A stretch of DNA of 25,092 nucleotides. Origin: Candidatus Falkowbacteria bacterium UBA917 (GTDB taxonomy: Bacteria > Patescibacteriota > Patescibacteriia > Patescibacteriales > Patescibacteriaceae). The notes below the pieces were generated by a model. The model saw nothing but the letters and a program-made list of their open reading frames with translations. It had not been told where the DNA came from and ran no database searches. The position numbers and the translations under genes are program-made. Of the stretch, positions 1-7,395 are shown piece after piece. The number at the start of each line of letters is the position of its first letter. Within the stretch, counting starts at the first letter, position 1. The stretch spans positions 6,029-31,120 of the forward strand of contig DBEB01000017.1 of assembly GCA_002293855.1 (NCBI GenBank). Direction: 5' to 3'.

Positions 1-1
1 T

Positions 2-1423
2 ATGAAAAATTACTACATTACTACCACTTTACCTTATGTTAATGCTGAGCCACACATTGGCTTTGCCTTAGAAATTATTCGTGCTGACGTCTTGGCTCGT
101 TATCAAAGTATTAACGGCGCTCAAGTTTTTTTTAACACCGGCGTCGATGAACATGGTCAAAAAATCTATAACAAAGCTAAGGAGCAGGGGATAGATGCTC
201 AAGTTTATTGCGACCAGATGGCTGCTAAGTTTAATCTGCTCAAGGAGGCGCTCAATCTCAGTTATAATCATTTCATTCGAACGACCGATCCTCATCATGA
301 AGCGGCTGCTGCTGAGTTTTGGCGTCGCTGTCTGGCTAGTGGTGATATTTACAAAAAAAATTACCAAACTCGCTATTGCGTTGGTTGTGAATTAGAAAAA
401 ACCGATTCTGATCTAGTGAATGACCGCTGTCCTGATCATCCTGATCGTGAGCTCGAAATCATTGATGAAGAAAATTATTTCTTCCGTTTTTCTAAATATC
501 AACAAGCGCTTTTAGATTTTTATAAATCTCAACCAGATTTTGTCTGGCCTCAAACCAAGTACAACGAGATTATTAAATTTGTCGAAATGGGTCTCTCTGA
601 TTTCAGTATCTCTCGTCTCAAAAGCAAAATGCCTTGGGGCGTTAGCGTCCCTGATGACGAGGATCAGGTGATGTATGTCTGGTTTGACGCTCTGGTTAAC
701 TATATCTCTTGTCTCGGTTGGCCGACTGACAATGCTCAGTTTAGCAGCTTCTGGCCTGGTGTTCAGATCTGTGGCAAAGACAATCTCCGTCAACAGACTG
801 CGATGTGGCAAGCCATGCTCATTTCCGCTGGCCTACCTAATTCTCGCCAAGTTTTGGTCAATGGTTTTATTACCTCTGACGGTCAAAAGATGTCCAAGAG
901 TCTTGGCAATGTTATCAGCCCGATTGAGTTAGTTACCAAATACGGCACTGACGCTGTGCGTTATTATTTGCTCGCCGCTATTACTCTAGCTGACGGTGAC
1001 TTTAGTTTAGAAAAGTTTACTACCAAATATAATGCTGACCTGGCTAATGGCCTCGGCAATCTCCTCGGTCGGGTAACTACCCTGATCGAAAAAAATAATC
1101 TCAGCATCACTCTTCATCCTTGTGCTAATCAAGCCTTGCTCGATGCTTATCATCAAGCTCTGGCGAGTTACGACTTCTCTGGCGCTCTAGCTAGACTCTG
1201 GGAAGAGGTCAAAGTAGCCGATGAAATCATTACTCGCACTAAACCTTGGACTATTACTGATCAAGCTGAACTCAAAGCGGTTCTCGAGCCGATCAGTCAA
1301 AGTCTTTATGACCTCGCTCATTTACTCTTGCCTTTCCTACCAACTACAGCCGAAAAAATTATCGCCACGCTCGAAGCTAATCCTATCAAAAAGGCTGAGC
1401 CACTATTTACTAGGATCAGCTAA
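2..1423 (+). CDS. metG: Methionyl-tRNA synthetase
   Basis: Class I aminoacyl-tRNA synthetase that charges tRNA-Met and initiator tRNA in the cytoplasm. The HIGH-type signature appears as H18-I-G-F in the N-terminal strand, the KMSKS loop is intact at K296-S300, and a single CxxC...CxxH zinc-knob motif lies around residues 127-147. At 473 residues it lacks the C-terminal tRNA-binding (EMAP/Trbp111-like) extension of longer MetRS proteins. The start is taken at position 2 because the family's conserved N-terminus (YYITTTLPYVNAEPHIG) follows at once; upstream sequence is outside the window, so its promoter and ribosome site cannot be seen. It heads a tight operon with a small membrane protein, cvpA and tatD. 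A metG-tatD neighbourhood is also known in Firmicutes. Confidence 0.96.
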   Translation: MKNYYITTTLPYVNAEPHIGFALEIIRADVLARYQSINGAQVFFNTGVDEHGQKIYNKAKEQGIDAQVYCDQMAAKFNLLKEALNLSYNHFIRTTDPHHEAAAAEFWRRCLASGDIYKKNYQTRYCVGCELEKTDSDLVNDRCPDHPDRELEIIDEENYFFRFSKYQQALLDFYKSQPDFVWPQTKYNEIIKFVEMGLSDFSISRLKSKMPWGVSVPDDEDQVMYVWFDALVNYISCLGWPTDNAQFSSFWPGVQICGKDNLRQQTAMWQAMLISAGLPNSRQVLVNGFITSDGQKMSKSLGNVISPIELVTKYGTDAVRYYLLAAITLADGDFSLEKFTTKYNADLANGLGNLLGRVTTLIEKNNLSITLHPCANQALLDAYHQALASYDFSGALARLWEEVKVADEIITRTKPWTITDQAELKAVLEPISQSLYDLAHLLLPFLPTTAEKIIATLEANPIKKAEPLFTRIS

Positions 1424-1425
1424 CT

Positions 1426-1677
1426 ATGCGCTTTTTACTAGTCACCAGTTTAATCATCTCTGTCGGCGTCCTGCTTTTTGTAGCCGGCAATATGATGCGT
1501 TGTATTTCTAGTACTGATGACCCTTGTCCTAAACTCTGTTATCAAAAAATCAAAGACTGTAGTCATGACAACAGCGGTGATTGTGTTGACAAAAAAATCT
1601 GTCGAGCGCCTGATGCCACTCAGTATTCAACTATGATCAATGGTCAGTTACGATCTTTTAAAAATTTCTTGCGCTAA
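1426..1677 (+). CDS. Small Cys-rich membrane-anchored protein, unknown function
   Basis: An 83-residue protein starting 2 nt after the metG stop. Residues 3-23 form one hydrophobic helix that could be a signal anchor. The remaining ~60 residues contain six cysteines (about C26, C34, C38, C46, C53, C59) and many charged residues. The Cys after the helix is not preceded by a lipobox, so a lipoprotein is not supported. If the tail faces outside, disulfides are plausible (inference). There is no SD; translation probably couples to metG. I do not recognise a family. The tight spacing and clean ORF argue that it is real. Confidence 0.7.
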   Translation: MRFLLVTSLIISVGVLLFVAGNMMRCISSTDDPCPKLCYQKIKDCSHDNSGDCVDKKICRAPDATQYSTMINGQLRSFKNFLR

Positions 1678-1703
1678 TTTGCAAGTCATTTACCGCTTAA
1701 ATT

Positions 1704-2222
1704 ATGTTAGCAATCATCGACATCGTTTTGCTCCTTAGCCTAGCTGGCTTTGTTTTTTATGGCTTATTCTTTGGCTTGATTCGGAGTGTTGGTAATATTG
1801 CCGGACTACTCATCGGTGCCTACGGTGCTAGTCGTGTCTATCTAATTATTTTTAATTGGATTGCTAATTTTGGTTGGGGTCATGATAATTTACTCAAAGT
1901 CATTAGCTTCATTGTCTGTTTTACGGTCATTAGTCGCGTCGTCTCACTAGTCTTTATTGTCATTGATAAGTTTTACAGTGTGCTGACTATTATTCCTTTT
2001 CTCAAAACTATCAACCGTCTGGCTGGTGCTATACTAGGCTTGGTGGAGGGGAGTTTTGTGCTGGGCCTCTTCCTCTATATCATTGCCCGTTACACGCCAG
2101 CATCGAGTGCTCCGGCCGAGATGCTAGCTAGCTCCAAGCTAGCTCCTTTCTTGCTTAATTTTGGCAATGCTCTAGTGCCACTACTCCCAGAGCTAGTTCA
2201 GCACCTTAAGTCTATTATCTAG
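1704..2222 (+). CDS. cvpA: CvpA-family membrane protein
   Basis: A 172-residue integral membrane protein with about four hydrophobic helices (near residues 5-25, 28-48, 62-85 and 105-128). The opening pattern IDIVLLLSLAGFVFYGLFFG, then IR.VG...G...GAYGA, is the typical CvpA (colicin V production) N-terminus. Family members are broadly conserved inner-membrane proteins tied to envelope homeostasis; the biochemical role is not settled. It lies 26 nt after the small Cys-rich gene and 1 nt before tatD (tag-t-atg), so it is cotranscribed with tatD and probably translationally coupled. No SD is visible. The symbol is by family resemblance only. Confidence 0.82.
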   Translation: MLAIIDIVLLLSLAGFVFYGLFFGLIRSVGNIAGLLIGAYGASRVYLIIFNWIANFGWGHDNLLKVISFIVCFTVISRVVSLVFIVIDKFYSVLTIIPFLKTINRLAGAILGLVEGSFVLGLFLYIIARYTPASSAPAEMLASSKLAPFLLNFGNALVPLLPELVQHLKSII

Positions 2223-2223
2223 T

Positions 2224-3072
2224 ATGTTATTTTTTGATAGTCATAGTCATGTTAATAGCTCCTATTTCAATGATGATGCCGATGAGGTGCTACGTCGCGC
2301 CATTAATAACGGTGTCGCCACAGTCTTGGTCGGGACTGACTACAAGTCGTCCAAAAAAGCTCTTGATATGGTCAGTCGTTATCACTCCGGCATCTATGCC
2401 GCCGTTGGCCTACATCCCGATGAGATTTTTGACCACCACGAAAAAATCAATGGTGTTGATACTCTAGTCAAAGGGGAGTTGTTTAACGCCGATCTCTATC
2501 AACAGCTTGGCAAATTTCCTAGCGTGGTGGCGATTGGTGAAATAGGTCTAGATTATCATAAGCCGGAGGCAAGTATCGAGGAGCTCAAAAAGATCAAACA
2601 GGCTCAAAAAGAAGTCCTCATCAAACAGCTCGTATTAGCTGTTAAGCTCAAACTACCAGTTATTTTTCATTGTCGCCAAGCTCATGACGATCTCATTAAA
2701 ATCCTCGAAGATTTTCGTAAGGAGTACCGTGCCTATTTACCGACCGATCGGGCTTGGGGAGTGATTCATTGTTTTTCCGCTACCGAAACTATCGCTTGGC
2801 AATATTTCAATCTCGGTCTAGTTATTTCTTTCACTGGTCTCATTACTTTTAGTCAGCAATGGGACTCCCTGATCAGGAAAATGCCTGAGGACAAATTACT
2901 CATTGAAACTGATTCGCCCTTTATGACCCCTGAGCCCTATCGTGGTCGCCGTAACGAACCAGTGTTAGTCAAATATGTCGCCAATCGTATTGCTCAGATC
3001 AAAAACTGGGATATCGAGAAGTTAGCCCAACTGACCACGACTAACGCCAAACGTCTTTTCAAAATTAACTAG
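2224..3072 (+). CDS. tatD: TatD-family metal-dependent deoxyribonuclease
   Basis: A 282-residue TIM-barrel metallohydrolase of the TatD family (3'-5' exonuclease or DNase in characterised members). The metal ligands are in place: H7-x-H9 in the first strand, E106 in GEIGLDYH, H149 in FHC, H182 in IHCFSA, and D230 in IETDSP. The length is typical. The start at 2224 is 1 nt after the cvpA stop and gives the expected DSHSH N-terminus. It ends the metG operon; no clear terminator follows, but a new promoter begins 20 nt downstream. Confidence 0.93.
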   Translation: MLFFDSHSHVNSSYFNDDADEVLRRAINNGVATVLVGTDYKSSKKALDMVSRYHSGIYAAVGLHPDEIFDHHEKINGVDTLVKGELFNADLYQQLGKFPSVVAIGEIGLDYHKPEASIEELKKIKQAQKEVLIKQLVLAVKLKLPVIFHCRQAHDDLIKILEDFRKEYRAYLPTDRAWGVIHCFSATETIAWQYFNLGLVISFTGLITFSQQWDSLIRKMPEDKLLIETDSPFMTPEPYRGRRNEPVLVKYVANRIAQIKNWDIEKLAQLTTTNAKRLFKIN

Positions 3073-3091
3073 CTCTTTTACTTGTCACAAA

Positions 3092-3120
3092 TTGTTTGCT
3101 AGTCATTTTCGTGCTACTAT
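3092..3120 (+). promoter_or_regulatory. Sigma70-type promoter, extended -10, ending at the start codon
   Basis: TTGTTT (3092-3097), 17 nt spacer, TGC-TACTAT (-10 at 3115-3120). The predicted transcription start is near 3127, two bases before the ATG at 3129, so the mRNA would be essentially leaderless. A second -35-like TTGTCA at 3082-3087 is too far from the -10 (27 nt). Confidence 0.6.
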
Positions 3121-3128
3121 GTAGCCAT

Positions 3129-4649
3129 ATGTCTCGACTTCTTTCTTGGTTCCTCATTCCACTACTAGCTCTAATTTTTTTATTTGATCCTAGTTCTGCT
3201 GCTGCTATGAATTGCAGTAGTATTGTGGCGACTTGGAACCAAGACACCACTGACGCTAGCGGCAACAGCACTCTTTCGCCAATGTTTAGTTGTCAGTGGG
3301 TAAGTGCTAGTAAGGACTACAATAAAGACTCTCCAACTATCATTAAGAGCTCTAACCTCGGTCGTGATCTCTGCGAATGTGATGGTCTTGCTCCAGCTGG
3401 ACAGATCTGTGCCTGTGCGAGAACTCAAGACTGTTCTAGTATCGGTGGTGTCTGTATTAAAGCTGGTAAAGTTTTTGCCGATCTACTCCTAGCCGATGGT
3501 CTAACTCGACCAGAGGGCTATACTATCAATGTCCCTTTTCGTTGCCCTGGTGACAACAACATCAGTTGTTTTGTTAAAGCGAATGAGTCTGCCTCTGCCA
3601 TTACTGATCCGATTATCACCCCTGAGACTGACGGGCCAACCAGTGGCCTAACTGATAGTGCCACTCCAGTTGCTGGCACCACTGTCGTTGACCCTCCTCA
3701 AGACATCCGACCCTTTAGTAATTGTTGCTCCGAGATCGTGCCGAAAACGGGTAATTCTTATGACTATGGTGCTTATGGCATCAACCACTTTGTCCAAATC
3801 GGTATCAATATCTATGAGTGCATCCTCTGTATCGTCGCCGCTCTGATGCTCCTCATGTTTGTGATCGGTTCTTTTTATCTCCTGAGCTCCGCTGGTCGCG
3901 CTCCGCTGGTCGCCAAAGGTATGGCTATAATCAAAGCCGCCATCGTCGGTGGTATCATTGTCTTTGCTAGTATCTTGATTGTTAATTTCTCGGTCAAGGC
4001 TCTGGGTGGCTCTTTCCTCGATGCAGCCAATGTCAAAATCAATCCTGATGTCGGGCCGAAATCTAATCCTATTAATGTTGCGACAAGCAGTTCTGGACTA
4101 ACTGGTTCAGCGACTGGTATCAGTGGCACCACAAGTACTGGTAGTACTAGCTCTACTCCTAGTAGCATTGCCGGCATCAAGTTCTCTAATTGCAATCCTC
4201 AGCAACAGCAGAAATATGCTGAAGTAGTTAATTTTGCCGGAACTACTAGTCTGACTGATCTAGGAGATTTGAAAGACTATCTAAAGTCGGCCTTTAAAGA
4301 AGTTGCTTGCTCTTATAGCTCTGGTGAGTACGCTGCCTATCCTTTTACTAGATCGGGGGATTCTTTAATTTGTCCTAGTCTAGTCAAGGTTCATGATGCT
4401 TTTTTTTCCAGTAACAAAAAAATGAGTCTAGCTACACTGATTCACGAAGCTAAGCACCACTATGACTGTGTTAATAATAATTTTATAGATGATTGCGCTG
4501 ATGAACAAGGAGTCTTTTCACGTGAAGCCGATTATTTAGAATTAATTGGTGAATCATCTCAAGCCTATCACAGTAGGTGTGAGTGGCCTGATCGTGGTTA
4601 CAAAGACAAAGATGGTGTTAAGTGTAAAGCTACTGACCCGAAGTGTTAA
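3129..4649 (+). CDS. Secreted VirB2-like two-TM protein fused to a HExxH zincin-like domain
   Basis: A 506-residue protein. Order of parts: signal peptide (residues 1-26, ending S-S-A-A-A); a Cys-rich domain (~27-200, with CECD and CAC clusters); two hydrophobic helices (~230-252 and ~267-288) separated by SSAGRAPLVAKG, the layout of TrbC/VirB2-like pilin proteins common in CPR genomes; a Gly/Ser/Thr-rich linker (~318-350); and a C-terminal domain with H439-E-A-K-H443 plus downstream E466-A-D, as expected of a gluzincin metallopeptidase. A run of Cys residues near the C-terminus suggests disulfides and an extracytoplasmic location. I chose ATG 3129 over an upstream in-frame TTG (3096) because it starts a clean signal peptide and sits at the predicted +1. 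The next gene follows after 9 nt. The peptidase activity is inference from the motif; the substrate is unknown. Confidence 0.8.
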   Translation: MSRLLSWFLIPLLALIFLFDPSSAAAMNCSSIVATWNQDTTDASGNSTLSPMFSCQWVSASKDYNKDSPTIIKSSNLGRDLCECDGLAPAGQICACARTQDCSSIGGVCIKAGKVFADLLLADGLTRPEGYTINVPFRCPGDNNISCFVKANESASAITDPIITPETDGPTSGLTDSATPVAGTTVVDPPQDIRPFSNCCSEIVPKTGNSYDYGAYGINHFVQIGINIYECILCIVAALMLLMFVIGSFYLLSSAGRAPLVAKGMAIIKAAIVGGIIVFASILIVNFSVKALGGSFLDAANVKINPDVGPKSNPINVATSSSGLTGSATGISGTTSTGSTSSTPSSIAGIKFSNCNPQQQQKYAEVVNFAGTTSLTDLGDLKDYLKSAFKEVACSYSSGEYAAYPFTRSGDSLICPSLVKVHDAFFSSNKKMSLATLIHEAKHHYDCVNNNFIDDCADEQGVFSREADYLELIGESSQAYHSRCEWPDRGYKDKDGVKCKATDPKC

Positions 4650-4658
4650 AATACTATT

Positions 4659-5195
4659 ATGACTAAATCAAAACTCATCATCTTGCTCAGTGTCCTCGGA
4701 CTAATCATCATTGGTCTCATGCTTTGGATTTATTTACAGGATCAAAGATCTCCTCAGCCGATCGTTGATAACAACGCTGCTCCAGTTGTCAGTAATAATT
4801 TGCCAGCTACTAACCAGCCTAATATCTCCAACGAACCAGTTAAAACTATCAATCAATCTCCAAGTAGTACTCAAAACATTGAGATCCAAGACCATTTCCA
4901 GTGGGTCCGCATTCTCTATATCAATGAAAACGATGTTAGTCGTCGCTTGCAGGGTTACTTTGACCGTAATAAAATTGATCAAGAAATTATTTTGGATAAG
5001 TGTAATCTAGCTACTGACTCTTCTTGCTCGGCTGACTTCAAAGCTTCACTCGCCGCCTGTGGTCTGACTGGCGAGGACTGGTCCTATTTGCCACTTGCCT
5101 TTGACCGCTCTACTAAGCGCTGTTACCGAGGTTATAATGAGATCGTGGATTACTTACAAGCCGAGCTTGCTACGGTGATCAAAAACCGCCCTTAA
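4659..5195 (+). CDS. Membrane-anchored protein with a possible thioredoxin-like C-terminal domain
   Basis: 178 residues. One N-terminal helix (about residues 5-26) is followed by a Pro/Asn/Ser-rich linker (~30-75) and a globular domain (~82-178). The domain alternates strand-helix-strand (VRILYIN, then RRLQGYFDRNKI, then EIILD) and later carries YLPLAFD before a Cys and a terminal helix, which recalls glutaredoxin/thioredoxin order including a possible cis-Pro. It has no CxxC; four cysteines are scattered (KCN, SSC, AAC, RCY). The fold is a guess from pattern alone. It starts 9 nt after the zincin fusion gene with no SD, so the two are probably cotranscribed and act at the same membrane face. 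Confidence 0.72.
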   Translation: MTKSKLIILLSVLGLIIIGLMLWIYLQDQRSPQPIVDNNAAPVVSNNLPATNQPNISNEPVKTINQSPSSTQNIEIQDHFQWVRILYINENDVSRRLQGYFDRNKIDQEIILDKCNLATDSSCSADFKASLAACGLTGEDWSYLPLAFDRSTKRCYRGYNEIVDYLQAELATVIKNRP

Positions 5196-5264
5196 ATTGA
5201 CTTTAGCGCCTTTTTATACTACTCTACAGGCTTGCTCAAGATAGTTATCTCCTTTTTTATATCT

Positions 5265-7055
5265 ATGGAAAAAATCCGTAATTTCTGCATTATTGCCCAC
5301 ATCGACCACGGTAAATCTACTCTCGCTGACCGCATGATCGAGAAGACCGGCACTGTCGATGCTCGTAAAATGAAAAACCAGATCCTCGACAAGATGGATC
5401 TGGAGCGTGAGCGTGGCATCACTATCAAGCTAGCACCGGTCACCATGGAGTATCAGGGCTATCAACTCAACCTCATCGATACCCCTGGGCACGTCGATTT
5501 TAACTACGAAGTGTCTCGCAGTCTGGCCGCTGTCGAGGGCGCTGTCTTGCTCGTAGATGCTACACAGGGTATCCAAGCGCAAACTCTGGCTAATCTCTAT
5601 CTAGCTATGGAGCAAGACCTAGTGATCATTCCGGTGATTAATAAAATTGACTTACCAGCCGCTGACGTACCCAAGGTCAGTGCCGAAATTATCAAGCTCC
5701 TTGGCTGTGCTGAATCCGACATCGTGCTGGCTTCTGGTAAAACCGGCGTCGGTGTAGAGGATATTTTAAATCAAGTGATCAAATCTATCCCAGCTCCTAG
5801 CGGCAATCCGTCAGCTCCACTGCGCGCGCTCATCTTTGATTCTAATTATGATGAATACAAAGGTGTCGTAGCCTACGTCCGTATCGTTGATGGGAGTCTC
5901 GCCAAAAATAACAAAATCAAACTCATTGCTACTGAGGCCAAAAGCGAAGCTCTTGATGTCGGCATTTTTTGTCCAGATTACCACTCCACCGGAGCGCTTG
6001 CTTGTGGTCAGATCGGCTATATCATCACCGGTTTTAAAACTGTCAGTGACTGTCGTGTCGGTGATACTGTGACCTTAGCTAAAGAGGACGGTGGACTAGT
6101 TGAAGCGCTCAAAGGTTATGCTGAGGCTAAGCCCATGGTCTATGCCGGTATCTTCCCCACCGAGGGCAACAACTACGCTGTCCTACGTGAAGCTATCGAA
6201 AAACTCAAGCTCAATGATGCCGCTCTCATCTACGAACCAGAACAAAGCCAAGCTCTCGGCCTCGGTTTTCGTTGTGGCTTCCTCGGACTACTGCACTTAG
6301 AGATTTTCCAAGAGCGTCTCCGTCGTGAACACAACCTAGAGCTGATCGTCACTGTTCCTAGTGTCGCTTATCGTCTCCAGATCAAGGGTCGCTCTAGTGT
6401 CAGTACTATCAGCTCGCCCCAGCAATTACCTGATCAATCGCAGATTGAGTTGATTGAAGAGCCATGGGTTAGTCTCGATGTCATTTTACCCAAAGAATAT
6501 CTCGGTGCGGTCATGTCACTCGTCCAAGCCAAACGTGGTATTTACAAAAACACCGAGTATATCGACCCTAGTCGACCAATCCTACACTATGACCTACCAA
6601 TGGCCGCAGTGCTAACTGATTTTTATGACAAACTCAAAAGCGTTTCCTCAGGTTATGCTTCCATTAACTACGATTTCATTGGTTACCGGAGTGCTGATGT
6701 GGTCAAGATGGATATCTGGGTGGCTGAAGAAATCGTCGAGTCACTGTCTATGATTATCTATCGTGATGATGCCTTCACTCGTGGCAAGGCGATCGTGGAA
6801 ACGCTCAAAGACTCTCTGCCCAAGCAAATGTTTGTCATCAAACTCCAAGCCATGATCGGTGGCAAAATCATTGCCGGCGAACGTATCTCAGCCATGCGCA
6901 AGGATGTGACCGCCAAGCTCTATGGTGGTGACGTCAGCCGTAAAAATAAGTTGCTCGATAAGCAAAAGAAAGGTAAAAAGAAAATGATGGCGGCTGGTAA
7001 GGGTAAAGTTAATATCCCTAGTGACACTTTTGTTAAATTATTAAAAAATACTTAA
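5265..7055 (+). CDS. lepA: Elongation factor 4 (LepA), ribosome back-translocase GTPase
   Basis: 596 residues, the normal LepA length. GTPase motifs are intact: G1 AHIDHGKST (11-19), G2 RGITIK, G3 DTPGH, G4 NKID and G5 SGKTG, followed by EF-G-like domains and the LepA-specific C-terminal region with the basic segment RKNKLLDKQKKGKKK. LepA binds the ribosome and assists translation or ribosome maturation under stress. The start at ATG 5265 matches the family N-terminus (MEKIRNFCIIAHIDHGKST); an in-frame TTG at 5232 would add 11 hydrophobic residues not seen in the family. No SD precedes the ATG. Upstream (5197-5225) there is only a weak promoter candidate, TTGACT-17-TACTCT. Confidence 0.97.
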   Translation: MEKIRNFCIIAHIDHGKSTLADRMIEKTGTVDARKMKNQILDKMDLERERGITIKLAPVTMEYQGYQLNLIDTPGHVDFNYEVSRSLAAVEGAVLLVDATQGIQAQTLANLYLAMEQDLVIIPVINKIDLPAADVPKVSAEIIKLLGCAESDIVLASGKTGVGVEDILNQVIKSIPAPSGNPSAPLRALIFDSNYDEYKGVVAYVRIVDGSLAKNNKIKLIATEAKSEALDVGIFCPDYHSTGALACGQIGYIITGFKTVSDCRVGDTVTLAKEDGGLVEALKGYAEAKPMVYAGIFPTEGNNYAVLREAIEKLKLNDAALIYEPEQSQALGLGFRCGFLGLLHLEIFQERLRREHNLELIVTVPSVAYRLQIKGRSSVSTISSPQQLPDQSQIELIEEPWVSLDVILPKEYLGAVMSLVQAKRGIYKNTEYIDPSRPILHYDLPMAAVLTDFYDKLKSVSSGYASINYDFIGYRSADVVKMDIWVAEEIVESLSMIIYRDDAFTRGKAIVETLKDSLPKQMFVIKLQAMIGGKIIAGERISAMRKDVTAKLYGGDVSRKNKLLDKQKKGKKKMMAAGKGKVNIPSDTFVKLLKNT

Positions 7056-7056
7056 T

Positions 7057-7164
7057 ATGAAAATCAAGCGCAAACAAATTGTCAAAATCATTTGGGCAGT
7101 CATTGCTGCCATTGTCATCTTTAGCATGCTCTCTTTTAGCTTCTTTGCTGTTCTTGGTTTTTAA
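7057..7164 (+). CDS. 35-residue single-helix membrane miniprotein
   Basis: ATG lies 1 nt after the lepA stop (taa-t-atg). The protein has a basic head (MKIKRKQ, residues 1-7) followed by one hydrophobic helix (about 8-34) and ends at a TAA. The positive-inside pattern predicts a cytoplasmic head. The layout recalls the short Firmicutes proteins of the DUF4044/Prli42 kind, but no homology can be claimed from this alone. The 1-nt junction, also seen at four other real gene pairs in the window, supports it being translated with lepA. Confidence 0.6.
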   Translation: MKIKRKQIVKIIWAVIAAIVIFSMLSFSFFAVLGF

Positions 7165-7220
7165 ATAATATAGTGAGTTATTCCTTGTGTCATTCCACTA
7201 TAGGTAGGTAGCTTTCAAAT

Positions 7221-7330
7221 ACCACCCCGACCTTCGGCCACCCCTCCTTGTTAAGGAGGGGAAGGAGTAAAAATGCCACTAGTTATTTGCGCCCCTTACT
7301 AAGGGGAGCTGTCCGTAGGACTGAGGGGTC
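7221..7330. repeat. Intergenic stem-loop repeat, copy A
   Basis: A 110-bp GC-rich element after the lepA unit. It contains the hairpins CCCCTCCTT-gtt-AAGGAGGGG (7241-7261), CCCCTT-act-AAGGGG (7292-7306) and GTCC-gta-GGAC (7311-7321). A second copy lies at 23489-23594. Flanking blocks are shared almost base for base, while the middle (~7268-7290) differs. It carries no ORF of its own. It is probably a REP/MITE-like genomic repeat. Confidence 0.85.
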
Positions 7331-7360
7331 TTATGGAGATTATCACTCAGTTCGGTTTTT
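7318..7360 (+). terminator. Possible rho-independent terminator after lepA unit
   Basis: GGACTGAG (7318-7325) can pair with CTCAGTTC (7346-7353; one G-U), followed by GG and five Ts (7356-7360). The loop is long (20 nt) and the left arm overlaps the last hairpin of the repeat, so the two structures compete. Confidence 0.35.
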
Positions 7361-7395
7361 AGTAGCAGTAAAATTTATCTTTAGATTTACCATTC

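Noticed and set aside
3096..3128. TTG start extending the zincin-fusion protein by 11 residues
   Set aside because: This segment overlaps the predicted -10 box, and ATG 3129 gives a proper signal peptide.
3875..4195. 106-codon ORF on the - strand
   Set aside because: It is antisense to the VirB2-like TM pair and linker of the zincin gene; low-complexity Leu/Val/Pro composition reflects codon use of the real gene.
5196..5231. Terminator between 5195 and lepA
   Set aside because: There is a T run (5211-5215) but no convincing stem before it.
5232..5264. TTG start extending LepA by 11 residues
   Set aside because: The LepA N-terminus is highly conserved and begins at ATG 5265.
7221..7330. CRISPR array
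   Set aside because: The two related copies are 16 kb apart, there are no regularly spaced repeats or spacers, and no cas genes.
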